From positions 44,497,979-44,561,978 of the forward strand of contig CM051519.1 of assembly GCA_028015205.1 (NCBI GenBank): a stretch of DNA of 64,000 bases. Reading direction: 5' to 3'. Shown here one piece after another: positions 15,301 through 30,300 of the stretch. The stretch is from Mytilisepta virgata. Taxonomy: Eukaryota; Mollusca; Bivalvia; Mytilida; Mytilidae. The translations under genes were made by a program, and so were the position numbers. The notes under the pieces were generated by a model. That model was not told where the DNA came from. It saw nothing but the letters and a program-made list of their open reading frames with translations, and did no database searches. Numbering within the stretch: the stretch's first letter is position 1; every line of letters starts with the position of its first letter.

Positions 15301-18300
15301 AATATCAAAACTGACACAGAAAATGGTTATATTAACTGTTAAAAGTTCAAAATAGACTACAATTGAAATATCACACCAGTCTTCTTTTTGAGTAAACCAA
15401 TAATATAATAATGAGGTTACCTGGAAATGTTCTCATAAATCCAGTCTGACTTCCAAAGTACTGCCACAAAATATCTGGATCTTTTTCATAATTTTCACGA
15501 AACTTTTTATCCAGATCATTTGACCACTTTAATCCATTTAAGATGTTGATATCTAAAAAAAGTTTACAAGTTTTACAAAGCACCTGTATTAAATCAAGAA
15601 AATATCTTCTTAATTTCTTTTCTTTCTAGGGGCCCTTGGTGGCCGAGTGGTCTAGGTAGTTCCTTGTGACTACTAATGATCACTAGTCTTACGATCTTAA
15701 TTGACAAGGATTGCCAATTTTCCTATCAAAGGTCAGTGATTCTCTCCGGGTACTAGGACTTCCTCCACCAATAAAAACTGGCCGCCGTGAAATAGCCAAA
15801 TGTGCTGAAAACGGCGTAAAACCCCAAGTAAACAAACAAACAAATCTTTTCTATCTATAGTTTTTTAAAGAAATCTTTTATAATATTATTATTAAAGGAA
15901 CTTAGGAAACAAAACACTTTATAAAACGAACTTTGGAAAGCACTTTATAAATGAATTTTGGAAAGCACTTTATAAATGAATTTTTAATTTATAAAATGAA
16001 CTATCATAACTATGGTGGTGGTGACTCAAAAAAGAATGTTTCTTCCAACAATGATCATATAAGCTATTAGCTTGTTTCCGAATCCTATTGTTATTTATGT
16101 ATTTTTTCTGTTATTTTGTATATTTGATTATTAGAATAAATATGTTTAAACTAACAATGATCACAATCTCGATTCTTCTAAATGAATGCACACATAGAAC
16201 CAACAACTAAGGAAGTGCAACCTTTTCATTTTACCCCTAAAGTGACATTTTTCACCAATACAAAAGAATGCATTTTACTGCAAAAATGAAAAATAAATTA
16301 TGTCTTTTAAATCAGATCCATGCACTCTTTTATATTATGTAATTTTTATCAGTTATCAATCCAAAATTATCAGATCTTCCAAGTTATCCAAAGTTTTCCT
16401 AACTTACCCCCTTTATAAATCTCTACAGGAATGTGGACAGTGGAAACATTGTCACTAATTGGCTGAAGAAATCGCTCATTGTATTCCAATATTCCACCTA
16501 ACTGTGTCTCATTCTTAGCATTATAATAATATACATCTCCAATCTGAAATAGAAATTTCAGAAATAAACACTATGAATTTCGAATTTCTAACTTGATATA
16601 TCACAACTGAATGTTTAAGTGTTTGTTTAACAATCAGTATAGGTAACAATTTCTAATTTTCATTTCAAAATGGCCATTTTTTCAGTAGAACAAATTCATG
16701 TTTCATTTTCTGCAACTGATATTTTCTTCAATTTCTGAAGATGTTTTTACTTAATACAATAACAGTAAAATGAATTTGATTTTTGTGCCTGCCACACAGT
16801 CACTGAAAACTGAATTGGAATAAATTTCTTTTTTTTGTTGTTCTGTGCAACTCTTGTTAAAACACTGTTTTCACAACTAAATTTTGAGCTGTTTGATTGA
16901 TTGATTGTTGTTTGGTTAACGTCCAGTGGCAAATATTTCATGCTTCTTCAGGACAAGAACCAGTTCAACAATTTATCAAAATTCAAATAGGCATGAGACG
17001 GGACAAAAAGGGGAACCAATTTTGACTGTCACTGTAAAAGGGTGGATGGTTCAGTAGAGTCCAATAATTTAGCCTTCTAGTAGCCATCAGCCTACTATTT
17101 TTGGAAAACTACAGAATGGGTCTTTAGCGTACAGGGAGCAAGGCATTCTCCAAACACGTTACCCACTATGGTCCATGGTCAGGCTTTCCCTATTATGACC
17201 TGAAAACCCTCCTACTGAGAGGGTCTGCCCAATCCAAAAACTGAGGACGTGTTGGGCAGCTTTGTGGGTTGAGTGACCAAAATAATAATCGTAAAGTGAT
17301 GTGAAATCCTCAAAACCAATTTTAGATATCAATTTTATCCATACATGTTCCTGTCTTTAATTTGCATGTCTTTTGTATAAATGCATCCTCTTTGAAATCC
17401 TTAATATTTCTGTTTGTTTCATTAATCCTTAATTTGACCATTTCCCCCCCCCAAATTTCTACATATACATAAAAAATCTTGAAAATTGAATCTGGTCGGC
17501 AGACACTTGATAAGTTCCTTTGGCGCCAAAGTTTGAACAAAATCTTGGGACAACTGCAATTTTTTTCCCAGAAACCAAATAAAAGTAGGAAGCAGGGATC
17601 GCGCTGTCGGTCGCCAATGTCGCAAATTGCGATTTTTTTTCTCAACTGGCGCCTGAAAACGGCTGCTGGCGATTTTTTTTGCGCCTACATTTCCCTGATT
17701 AAAATTATCATCATTTACTGTTTATGTACCAAAGATCGATATGTTGGATAATACAGGTAAGTTTTGTGTTTTCTGGAGCGTGTCGGTATTTAACTGTCAA
17801 AGGAAAAAGGTAAACAAATTATCGAGGTGTGAAATTCAAATCGCCAATTACGATTTATATGATTGCCATTTATTAAAGAAAACAATTAGATGATCATATT
17901 AGAATGATGAGGTGATAAACGCCTTTAGGTGGTTGGTAAGAACCTTTTACGGCACCGAGACGCTATCAGATATCGCCGAGATGCTATATTTTTGAACATG
18001 TTGAAATTTCGCGAAACTCGTGAACGACCTAGTTGCCGCTTATACATGTTATAATCAAAATAATACATCATTCCCTTGATTGATTACACCTGTAATTAGT
18101 CCCCAATGCCATTAAACAGTGATTAAACAGGTGTTAATTGCCCTTAAGCTATATGACTGTTAAGATGTTAACGATCCCAAGCTGATATTAATTAGCTTAT
18201 GTCATTGAAAACTTCAATGTCAAAGGTCAAAATTGCGACCGGGAAAATGCAAAACGTAAACAAGACATCTGACTGTCTAATACGAAACCAGGACGAGCCA

Positions 18301-21300
18301 ATAATGAATGAAACTTTGAAAAATAAAATTGGTTATTCCAATGCAAACCAAAAGGCTGCCAAAATATACTTTTCCAACTAATACAGGAGCAATTATTGAA
18401 TGAAGAGATCTCTGTGCGAATGAGTGACGATGTGCAGAAAAATAACGGATTTGGGACAATTGAATCTTTCCAAACAAGCTGCCAACACGTATTATGCAGA
18501 TTCACTCATGATATACATGTATGATTTATATGATTTACTCAAAGGCTTTTCAGTCCAATTACATGTACATGAAGATTATAAGCAGCCATATGTAAATATC
18601 AATATTATTCATACATTCTGAGTTTGGTTGTTTTTTTTTCTGTACAAATTTTTTGTTAAGAACTTTTTTGATTATATTTTCAAATTGTAAATTTAGTAAT
18701 CTATGTCTGGCTCCTGTGACATGCATGTAATCTTCAATAAGTTGAAGGTGGTCACTGTTTGGTAGATGTAGATAATGGGCAGACATTATGACATTTTAAA
18801 AAATAATGAACTATAAATATTTCTTTATTTTTATTTAATAAAAACAAGAAAAGATAGAAAAAATTATTGTATTTAATATATTATAATATAAATACAGTAC
18901 ATCATTCACAAATAAACATGCAAGGCAGTTGTACATGAACATTTCCGCAACGTGATCCGGAGCGGTATCTACAAATAGGAAAGTAAACAGTTTGGCTCCT
19001 TGATATAAAATTTTATCTGGCTCCTAAACTGGCTCCTCATTTTGTAAACTGGCTCCTGAAAATGGCACCTGGCGATTTTTCTGGCTCCTACTTTTTAAGA
19101 GTCAGAGCAACCCCTGGTAGGAAGGCAGTGTCTGAGAACCAGATATTTAAGTTAAATTGGCCAAACACTGCAATTTTACAGTACATATTTAAGTGGCCAT
19201 ACTGAGGATTAATACAATTACATGTATGAACTTGTGAGGTGGTCAGTATGGTGTAGATAAGGACTTTAAATTCTATATTATCTCTTTTCGGTGTCTATCG
19301 ATACTATTTTATTTTAGTCAATACCACACCATAGAAACATCCTTGCAAGACCTAATTAATTGTGTAGTACATGTAGGCAACATTGAGACAAGGATTGATA
19401 CTCACCTCTAAGTTTTCTTTCCATTCATGATTAAAAACAGCTGTTTGAGCAGCATTTACAAGATCCTAAAATGCCATATAATTACATGTAAATAGATGAC
19501 ATACTGAATCATGCAAGAGATTTACATAATTTTCAAAATGTTACATACAAATACATAAATCTGATTCGTGTGTAAGCACAAAGAATACATTTTATGGTGA
19601 ATGTCAAGTTTTGCAACTGAAAAGTCATAAACAAGAGGCTCACCAGAGCCTGTATCGCTCACCTGGAGTCTGGTTTTCATTGGACAATTAATCAACTATT
19701 TGACCAAGTTTGTTGCAATTGGTTCAATTGTTCAGGGAAAATTTGTTGAAGATTTATTTTTCATAAGGTTTAATGTTAAAATATGTTCCCTGATGGTGGT
19801 AGTCCTGGCAGGAATTGACCAGGAATAAGGGTGAACCTTAAATAAATGTAACAGAACCCGACCTCAAATTACACAAACCAATAACTCCTAAATAGAATTT
19901 GGAATTCCCTTCAAAATTTCAGGGTAGGTAGATCTCAACATGGCAAACATTTTTCAATTTACATTTCACTTCTACCTCAAATAGTTTTGGAGATAAATGC
20001 AAAAATGTTAAAATTTTAAAAATTTGACAAAAAAGGGCAATAACTCCTAAATGGGTTTTGGGATTTCCTTTAAAATTTCAGGGTATGTAGATCTCAACGT
20101 GGCAAACATTTTTCAAATTTACATTTCACTTCTATCTCAAATAGTTTTGGAGATAAATGACGAAAAATGTTAAATTATGAAAATTTGACGAAAAAAGGAC
20201 AATAACTCCTAAATGGGTTTTGGAATTTCCTTCAAAATTTCAGGGTAGGTAGATCTTGTCATGCTGATCAAATTTACCCCATGGCAGATTTTCGATATCT
20301 GTAACGGTTTTTGAGTTATTAGCAAAAAACAGCAATTTACCCCTATGTTCTATTTTTAGTAACAGTGGCCATGTTTTTCGACGAATCAAAAATCCCCACA
20401 TCAGTTCTATGCAGGGTACCCTAAGCAACAATCTTACCAAGTTTCATATGATTTTGAATAGTAGTTTCAGAGAAGAAGATTTTTGAAATAATAACATAAA
20501 AAAAAGCCAAAAATGTGAAAAAAGGGCAATAACTCCTAAATGGGTTTTGGAATTTCCTTCAAAATTTCAGGGTAGGTAGATCTTGTCATGCTGATCAATT
20601 TTACCCCATGTCAGATTTTCGATATCTGTAACGGTTTTTGAGTTATTAGCAAAAAACAGCAATTTACCCCTATGTTCTATTTATAGTAACGACAGCCATG
20701 TTTTTCGACATTTCAAAAATTTTAAACGATAGAAATTTTCCAGATGCCCTAAAGAACAATTCTGCAAAGTTAGGTTGAAGTCGGTCCAGTATTTTAGGAC
20801 GAGTTAACGTTTGAAAAAGTTTACAGACGACGACGACGACGACGACAGACGACGACGACGACGGACGCCAAGTGATGGCAATAGCTCACATGGCCTATGG
20901 CCAGGTGAGCTAAAAATGTACTGTGAAAATCAGAACAAGCAAATCAATTACTTCCAGCTGTCCTAAAACTGTCTGTCAAATCAACTACATGTTCCCCGTG
21001 TGACCTTTACTGTAAAATGTCAATGGCAACAGAATTTTATACTTGGCGATATTTATGGCGACAAAATTTTTCAATCTGTTTTGAAAAAAAATCATCTTCA
21101 TAAGCATAATAAGCGAAAAACATTTTGCAATGATGACTAAGGAACATCATTTTATCTACATGCATAATAATTGAACAGTTGAAAACAAGTTTATGCAACA
21201 AGTTTTTAAATGCCAGTCAATCATGTATACCCTAACTACTTAACAAACCTTTAAAGCAGCCATTTTCTTTCCAAGCATGATCTCCAGGTCCTTGGCCATT

Positions 21301-24300
21301 TCACTAACCAACTGGTTCCCATCATTTACCACAAATTTTACATAAGTTTTGTTCTCTTTTTTGTATTCCTGAAGTAAGATTCAATGTATGATCTTATGAT
21401 GATGGACACAATAAAAAAATTCTTTTACTTGAACTTTCGCCACAAGCATGTGTGAATTTCGTATTAAGAACTTATTTTTATGTATCATATTTTTTACCCA
21501 GTCAACTGTACAGAAAGCAATGTATCTGAGTAAGTATGAAACAATAAAACCCAACTGATCTTAAAAGGTAGTGTACCAAATAAAAAAGTTTTTTACATGT
21601 ATGCTTATAAAAACCATTACAGCCAATTTATCACCAAAGTTTGAATGAGATATCCAATATGCCAAAAGATTATCTGCATTGCCCATCAATAATATACATG
21701 TATATTAATTGTAAAAAGATAATCAATTATCTTAACATTTGTCACAGAGGACTAGAATAAATTAGCAGTTTCTACTTAATTCATTTTTATTCATATTTTT
21801 AAACTAGTTATTTTTCACATAAAAAAAAAAATTCCTCTTTCAATACATATAACTTCTCTTGTCAGATAGATGTTCCACTAATTTTGCTCTGAATAAAGGT
21901 AGATGAACATGGAATGAAGGTATCCGGACCATAAATGACCATTTGATTATTCAAAAGTCCCGGATGTTCCATACAACGCAATTGAAATGACCTCGGTAAT
22001 TATCGGCAAACTTCGGAAATGCCAATATAATTAACTTATTTTTACAGACTCTGCATATAAGCAACAAAGTGTGTTTCAACTTGAGAAAAATATATATACA
22101 AAATTCCAGCTTTAAATGTTTGGTTCAGTCATTCACGGTCAAAAAGAGATACAATTTTCGATCATGATCTATTATGGTCCGGATACCTTAACAAAACTTC
22201 AATTTTATGCTGAATAAATTTCTGATGTTCATTTATTATATTGTTTAATACAACATGTATAAACAATGTACATTTGTAGACCTACATTGTATATATTTAT
22301 ATAAATTCTATAAACTGTACTTACGACCCGTATATGGTTTGTTAATTCTTCTGTAAAACCTTTTAAATGGTGGTTTAATCGTGTTGACCAGTCTCTGACC
22401 GTTGATCTGTCCAAAAGGAAATAAAATACTAAGATACATATGTAAATGCATTTATTTAACTAAAGACTTAAATATGCCATACATGTATGTCTGGGGCTCT
22501 AGATGCCTGCATATGTCTGTCATGAGTAACAAGTGACAATGTTAAATTTTTACATCATTCTGCTTCATGTTCAAAATTCCAGGAATGTGATTTGATGTAC
22601 ACATGTAATGTAATGCCATTTCATTAGTGTGTTTGTTCAATTATTCTAGTTGATTACATATGAGTATAAATTGTACATGTAGATGCCAATCCACTCTGAA
22701 CTAAGTTTAAATCTCTTTCATACCCAATATTTATTTGAAACAAGATTTTGCAACCATGAATGAGCATTTCTAAACGGGGCAATGCACAAATTTCACATGG
22801 GAACTACATGTAATTTCATCCAATTTAATACCAAAAATTTTGAAATTACTCAATAAATTGTAAAAATTTAAAGATGACTAATTGTTATGAATTAAGAGAG
22901 ATAAGTGGACGTACTTTCAGCATTTTTACAGGTATTCATATTCTGAATTGGCAAATTCAACAAAGAATTTACTAATTTTGAAAATGCAAGTGTAAACAAT
23001 ATTATGCTTTTCCAGAAACATCTAGTTCTAAATTGGTCAACATTCTACAATTTATATAAACACTTAGTTTAATACATGTACATGTTGTATATAATTCTCT
23101 GTTAGTTTGTAGTATTGGTCAAACTAATAAAGTCGAAAGATTAATAACAAGGTCTCATTACTGCAGTAAAGGGAAATAACTACCCCAAAATATAAATACT
23201 TTCAGACTAAGATCAATGAAACAAAAAATAATTTTCTTAAAAGTGTTACAAGCATCCTTCCAAGTCAGGGTTTTGTATCCACATTCGTTCCTACAAACAC
23301 CTGACAATATTCATTCATATTTTGCATCTTGGAATAGAACAATTTTCATTGGTTACTTCTCAAGGTCAAAAGAGAATCCATTTGTGTGGTAGGTAGAATT
23401 TTCTAGGTCACACACCATGTGGCGATATGTTAGACCCGCTAAATATGAATGAGTGTTGTCAGGGGTTTGTAGGAACGAACGTGGATACAAAACCCTGACT
23501 TGGGAGGATGTGTTTCAAGTGAATGGTATGGACTCATCAGATGAGTATAAGGGCTATAAGAATATACATGTTTACAACATGGCCCTGTCAAATGTAATTC
23601 CTATTTCATTTGGTTTTATAATACATGTATGACAAATAATTAAATAATACAAAAAATTCCAATGAGTGCACTTATTCCTAGAAAAATCTCCAGTCAAATG
23701 CATATAATATACATTCTACATGTACTTTTTGAAACACATATGTACACATGAACCAAAATATTATCACACTTGCTTCATATATATTTACTATACTACTATT
23801 TAAAAAAAAACAGATACTAAAATATTAAATATCAAAAATATTAACTTTTGACACCTGCTCCATGTATTTTGGGGTTTTGACAAAACTAATTAAAAACTGA
23901 AAAGTCACCTACATCATGTACATTGCACAATTGTACAGGTGCCTTTTTTTCACTGATCATTAAAAATCTGAATCAAGATGTGATAAAAAGTATTTATAAG
24001 AGCTGTCAGTTTAAATATAAATATGACATAAAAATACTTGTTTTTCTTGTCAGACTGGTATAATCTGCTAATAAAAATTAGTAATAAAACAGAAATTAGG
24101 CAGATCTTTTTAGGCCATTATTTTTTTTCTTTCCGCTTTGTGGTTTATGAAGATTAAACTACCTTAAAGTAGGTTATATTGTACAGCCTGTTTGAAAATT
24201 GAAAACAAATCTTAATTGGTGGAGGAAGCCACAGAAACAACCTTTAACAGGAAAAATGGCAATCCTTGTAAATTAACACTGAAGTCCAACACATCTTGCA

Positions 24301-27300
24301 TTGAGTTTAAACTCAAAACCTCAGTGTTAAGCAAGTAGTCATTAGTGGTTACAATTAACTACATGTACAATGTACCATACCCAATCTGCCACCAAGGCTT
24401 CATGACTGTAAATTTGTCCAACGAAATTTATAGCGCTGTCATGTCAAACAATATTTTTTCAATGAAATTGACTTGTTCAAATTAAATTTACATATTTTCT
24501 TACATCTTCAAACTGTCTTATTTAAATCAAGGCTGATAAATATGAATTTTAGTGATTTAGTGACTAAAAATTATTTTTGAGAAAATGTGGTGGTGCTAAC
24601 ACTTATTCAGGTACTTTTAGGGTCATTATCCTCATGTTTTATTCAAATTCATTGTCATAACGTGCGGACCAGTGTTTAATTATTTTATTCACCATGAAAG
24701 ACATTTTAATTTCCTGGTTACGAGTTATCACTCATCCCATTGCAGTTACATGTATTTAATATTTTTAGATATATACAAAATGTATGCTCCTTAGTATTCA
24801 AAAGATTCAATGATACATTGTATGTGCTATATACATGTACATGCCTTTTTATTCTGTCATCATTTAGTACCATGATATATCAAAGAACTAGTATAGCATC
24901 GCAAGATAACAAGATACATCAGTAGTACTTCCACTTAACATGCACATCATAAAGACATAATATCAATAAATTTGGAAACATGCCACTGGGATCAGCCTCT
25001 CACTAGACGAACTAAAAGCCAAAATGCCATAATCCCCATTTCATCTTGGGACCACTGATATATTGTAACGTTTGAGACTTGGTTTTATTTTTTTCAACAG
25101 ATTTATTTTTTTTACCATTCAATTATTTTTATTTGTTTATTAGTTTTGTTATTTTTGTATTATTTTAAGTTTTGCCGATCTGTTTATAAAAATTTATTTC
25201 ACAAATATTACATTTCCCGTTCTCCTCCGTTTGTCAGCCCCGTTTTATTATTTTGTTGAAAAGTCCGTGCAGGCGGTTGTCTGCTAGCGTGGCATTCTGG
25301 ACCAGGATTTAGAACTGAAAGGAGGTACAGTCATGATTTTCTTGAAAATTTAGGGGGTGGCTCCCTCCAACGCGTAGTTTTGCTACCTTTAAATTTATTT
25401 GACGGCTGAGGAACCGTTGTCTGGTAAGAAAATGTCCCCTGGTAAAATATTTGGCTCGTAATTTAAGTTTCAGGCTTGCTCCAATGTGATTTACGAAAGG
25501 TAATGGCCGCGTTGTCTTAATATTTATATGCATCGAGGCATGTAGAGAATTTAGGCATTTGTCGGTGAATTTTTCAAGTGTTATAGCGCGTATTTAATCC
25601 GAATATTTAGGATGAAGCTTTTTGGGTAGTTCGCATCAGATTGAATAAGGTTAGTTTTCGTCTGTTTGGCACACTACCTGTATTTGACGGTTAATAAATA
25701 ATTTACTACAGGTTGAAAACTTTTGGGACAAATTCGTTTTTTGTGAGATAAAGATATTTTACAGAATTGCGATTGGGCCTGATTTGTTATAACGAGTTTA
25801 AAAGGAGCAAGCCGGAAACTTTGACTGGTATCCTGTTCTATTTATAAATTAAGTTTACACTGAAATTGACACAGGTCAGACACTGTGTTAACATAAACAA
25901 AACTGAAGAACTTGTAAAGATTCAGATTATTAAAACACAGTATTGATTGTAATAAATATTCGTTGGTCTTGTTAATAAATTGTATCATGTAAACATCTTG
26001 ATTACTTATGCCAGTTATCTCCCCAGTTTGAAGGTCATCTGGTGTTGAATTTTCCCTGATTTGATTCTATCAAATCCATTAGTCAGAAGTGTCAAAATTA
26101 GATATTTATTTATAGAAATTGGCGAGTGGAATCTTGAGTTCGAATTGAACTAGTTTAGGTTAAAATTTACTTGAATAAAAGGCAGATTATATTGATAGGA
26201 AATTCATGGTATATTTTGGTCTTGTTCCTGAACTTTGATGAAAAGAATTCAAAAGATGTTATCAAATTTATTTAGGTTTTAGCTTGAAGTGCCCCCTTTG
26301 AGCTGTACGTTTACATTGTTTGTTGACACATTTCTTAGGGTCTGTCTGTCTGTCGACTCAGGTTAACATAGGAACTGTTTATTTTCAGATTGCATTGTAC
26401 CCGGGCAGGCACATGCGCTCGTGTGAGCTACTTTTGCTCATATTCTGTAAATCTGTCTGTGAATATTTTCCACGGTGTTATATATGAAATATAGAGTTGA
26501 GTATTGTAAATTACATCTGGTTAGCCCTTCGAGCTTGTTGTTGCTCATGCTTATTTGAAGTCTGTCCGTCTGTGTACATGAGAGAGTATAGTATATGTGA
26601 GGTGTTTCATATCACATAAAGTGTAGAACTTCATTGACTTTTCACGAGTTCACATAGTGCTTTATTAACTCTTCTCCTAAAATATACAGTTTCATTGACT
26701 ACATACATTTAGAAATGCAACATCATTGACTTAACTTGTATGCTTCATGCTTATTGACTAGTATGATATAAATTACAGAGCGAGTTAGAAAATAAATATC
26801 TTAGGTTATAATTTATATTGAAATTTAGTTGCGGGCATATTTAAATATTTTGGTGAACTTCGGTTTGAATTTACATTAATACTTGATGGATATTTAACTA
26901 GTTACAACTTAGTTGTCTGAAGTCCTGGAGCGAAAGCGCAGGCCGGACCCAGATCAGGGTAAACCCCGCTTTCGTTACATTGGCGCCCACGTAGGGACCC
27001 TCTTTTAATTTATAAATGTGAATTGGGTTTATTGAGGTTGATAAATATTGGTTCATTTTTTAAGGATATTATTGTTTTTATTTTTGTGTTGAATTGGAAT
27101 TATCAGAGATGGAGGAGTTAAAGAGGAGAATAGATAGATATGAAAAGTCGATGGCAGCTAGTAGAGTAGGGTTAGGAAGAGGGGAAGTTGATAAAACCCC
27201 AGTTCATGATAGGAAAACTGGTTTTGGTAGGGGTGCTATCTCTAAACAGAATGTGACTCCTGATATGCCCGAGTTAACACCTCAAGGTGCAAGACGCATT

Positions 27301-30300
27301 ACATTTTCGCCAAGTCGTATAGTTGAAAATAAGCATGGTGAGGATAAAGTCCAAAGATATGAGAGTACATATCTTGGTGATCAGTTTGAAACACCTGATG
27401 TTCCCCATGAGTGGGACGCGTTCGTGACTAAACGTGAACCTCGTGTTAGTACACCATTGATATCGGAGCGAGGGAGCCACCCTCATCCGCGTGATCAAAT
27501 ACCTCATAGGACGGACAATGTTAAGCTCGCGGACAACTCTGCAACTTTAAGACGTCCAAACAAGCCGATAACAACCCCCATGTGTTATGATGGTAAACAA
27601 TTAGACATCAGGGATTGGTTGAGTAATTTTGAGGGTTGTAAAATAATAAACCAGTGGAGTGATGAAGAATCCACTTGTATTTTACCTACATATTTAAGAG
27701 CACAAGCTCTACAACTATATAATGACATGACCTCTGAAGAAAAGAGAGATTATAAAACTCTCAAAGAAACTTTAATTCAAAAATTCGACCCAGTTCAAGA
27801 CCCTGGGGTATATTTAAGTCAACTTCATGGTATGTCTCAGGGATCGTACAAAAGTTTACAGCAATTGTCATCTGCTGTCTTTCGTCTGGTTGCTAAGGCA
27901 TACCCAACTATTGACGCAGATTCGAAACAAAAGATGTCGATTCAGTATTTTATTGATGCACTTAGTGATTCTGAAGTTCAAAAACAGGTTCGACGACTTA
28001 GTCCTAAAACTTTAGCCACTGCTGTTGACTTGGCACTTAGAGAGGAATCATATGTTGCTTTAGAAAAGAAGCGACCTAGGATTCAATCTGTAACTGAAAC
28101 TGATGTTTATTCCGATTTGTCAAAACAGTTAACTGAATTAAAAGAACAAGTTGCCCAGTTGTCCGTGAGTAAATCTTCCGGAACAAAACGCGAGGCGAAA
28201 GGCGAAACTAAGGTTAAAAATAATAATAATAGATCAAATTTTCTGGGGAATAGGAATCAAAACCAAACAAGGGGACGCGGTTATGATCAAAATTGGGGAA
28301 GAGTTAGTCAGTTCACAGGAAATGTGAATCCAAACATGTATGACCCCACCTTCCTATATAATCAAACTCAGAATTGGGATCAGGGATGCTGGTACTGCGG
28401 TGATCCAGGGCATTTTAAAAGGGATTGTCCATATCGTCCTTTAAACCATTAAAGGCAGGTGAGGGGGCCAATCATCTGCCTAATGAACACACCCGGGCCC
28501 TGAAAAATAGCACTATTTCTGCATTGTATTTGGATGCAAAAATTGGGGATGATAAAATTAGATTTCTTTTGGACACAGGATCTTCTATATCTTTGATAAA
28601 TACTGAGATGTTTCATTGTATTTCACAAGGGAAATCTTGTCAATATCCATTACAGAACAATGGTTTACAATTTGAAACTGTTAGTGGTGAAGTTGTTACA
28701 TCCCTGGGTACAGTTCCCTTAGATTTGAAATTAGGTACTCATATTTTTACTCAACAAGTTGTGGTAGCTGATATACCTCAAGCTGGAATTTTAGGGGTTG
28801 ATTTTTTGGAAAAATTTGGTGCCCGGATTGATTTTAAGAAAAAGATTTTGAGAGTTGAAGGGAAAATTTATACGTTGGTTTCTGAGCCTAGGAAATTATG
28901 TTGCAAGGTTTCATTAGTACAAGATACATATATACCTCCCAGTTCTGAAATTATAGCTTGGGGAAAAATTAAACCTCGTCGGGATTGGTATCCGGAAGGT
29001 CAAATAGAACCAATGAGTTCATTATTATCACAAAATTATTCTGTTTTGGTCGGTCGAACATTAGTTAATACTAAGGGTAACCGAGTTCCTATTAGAATGA
29101 TGAATGTTTCTGAAGAGCCCTGTATAATTCCAGCAAACATGGGGGTTGGACTTTTACATCCAGTAGAAATTTGTACTCAAAAAAGTGAAAAGGGGGAGAA
29201 ACCTAGGGATCCTTTATTACAAAAACTTATTGATGAAACTAATCAGAATCTAGAAGAGGGTCAAAAGTCTCAGGTAGAGAAGCTATTAGACAATTATTCG
29301 GAAATATTTGTAGGGGAGGATGGAAAGTTAGGACATACTGATATTTTACAACATGTTATTGATACAGGTGATAACCCCCCTTTTAAAATTCGTCCTTACC
29401 GATTACCAGTGCATATGAGGGAAGAAGTTGAAAAACAGATCAATGATATGTTAAAACAGGGAGTTATAAGTCCTTCATCGAGCCCATATTGCTCTCCAGT
29501 GCTTCTCACAAAGAAAAGTGATGGTTCATTCAGATTTTGTATCGACTTTAGACGTCTAAATGAACAAATTCCCAAAAAAAGAGGCCTATCCTATTCCTAG
29601 GGTAGATTCTAGCCTAGATGCCCTCCAAAATTCTGTTTATTATAGTACGGTAGATATGGCTAGTGGTTACTGGCAGGCGGCAGTTCATCCCGACAGTAGA
29701 GAGAAGACTGCCTTTAGCACAGGAATGAATTTAATACCTTACCTTACCTTTTGGATTGGCAAATGCCCCTAGTTTTTTTGAGCGTTTAATGGAGAAAATT
29801 TTGTCTGGTTTACATTGGGAAATATGTCTCATATATTTAGATGAGGTCATAATTTTTTCCAAGTCTTTTGAAAAACATGTTCAAAATTTGGAAACTGTCT
29901 TTAAAAGGTTTAAATCTGCTGGATTGAAATTAAAAACCAAGAAATGTCACTTGTTTAAAAGAGAAGTGAAATATCTGGGCCATATTGTATCAGAGAAGGG
30001 GATTCAGTGTGACCCAGATAAAGTAGCAAAAATTAAAAACTGGCCTGTTCCAAAAACATTAAAAGAGGTTAGATCATTTCTAGGTTTGGCTTCCTATTAT
30101 AGACGATTTATTCGTGATTTTTCAAAAATTGCAACCCCTTTATTTGATTTAACCAAAAAGAATAATAAATTCTCTTGGGATGAAAATTGTCAGAGGGCAT
30201 TTGACTCATTGAAGACGTTTTTGACTGAAACAGTAGTTTTACAATACCCGGATTTTACAAAACCTTTCATTTTAGACTGTGATGCAAGTGACAAAGCTAT

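Noticed and set aside
15631..15705. Possible tRNA gene
   Set aside because: Box A is good but no box B or cloverleaf is seen; the body matches other SINE copies in the window.
20820..20875. CRISPR-like repeat impression
   Set aside because: It is a simple GAC microsatellite in a mobile element; no spacers exist and the genome is eukaryotic.
25309..25533. 74-codon minus-strand ORF, identical at 35313-35537
   Set aside because: It lies inside the two LTRs, is duplicated only because they are, and shows no domain.
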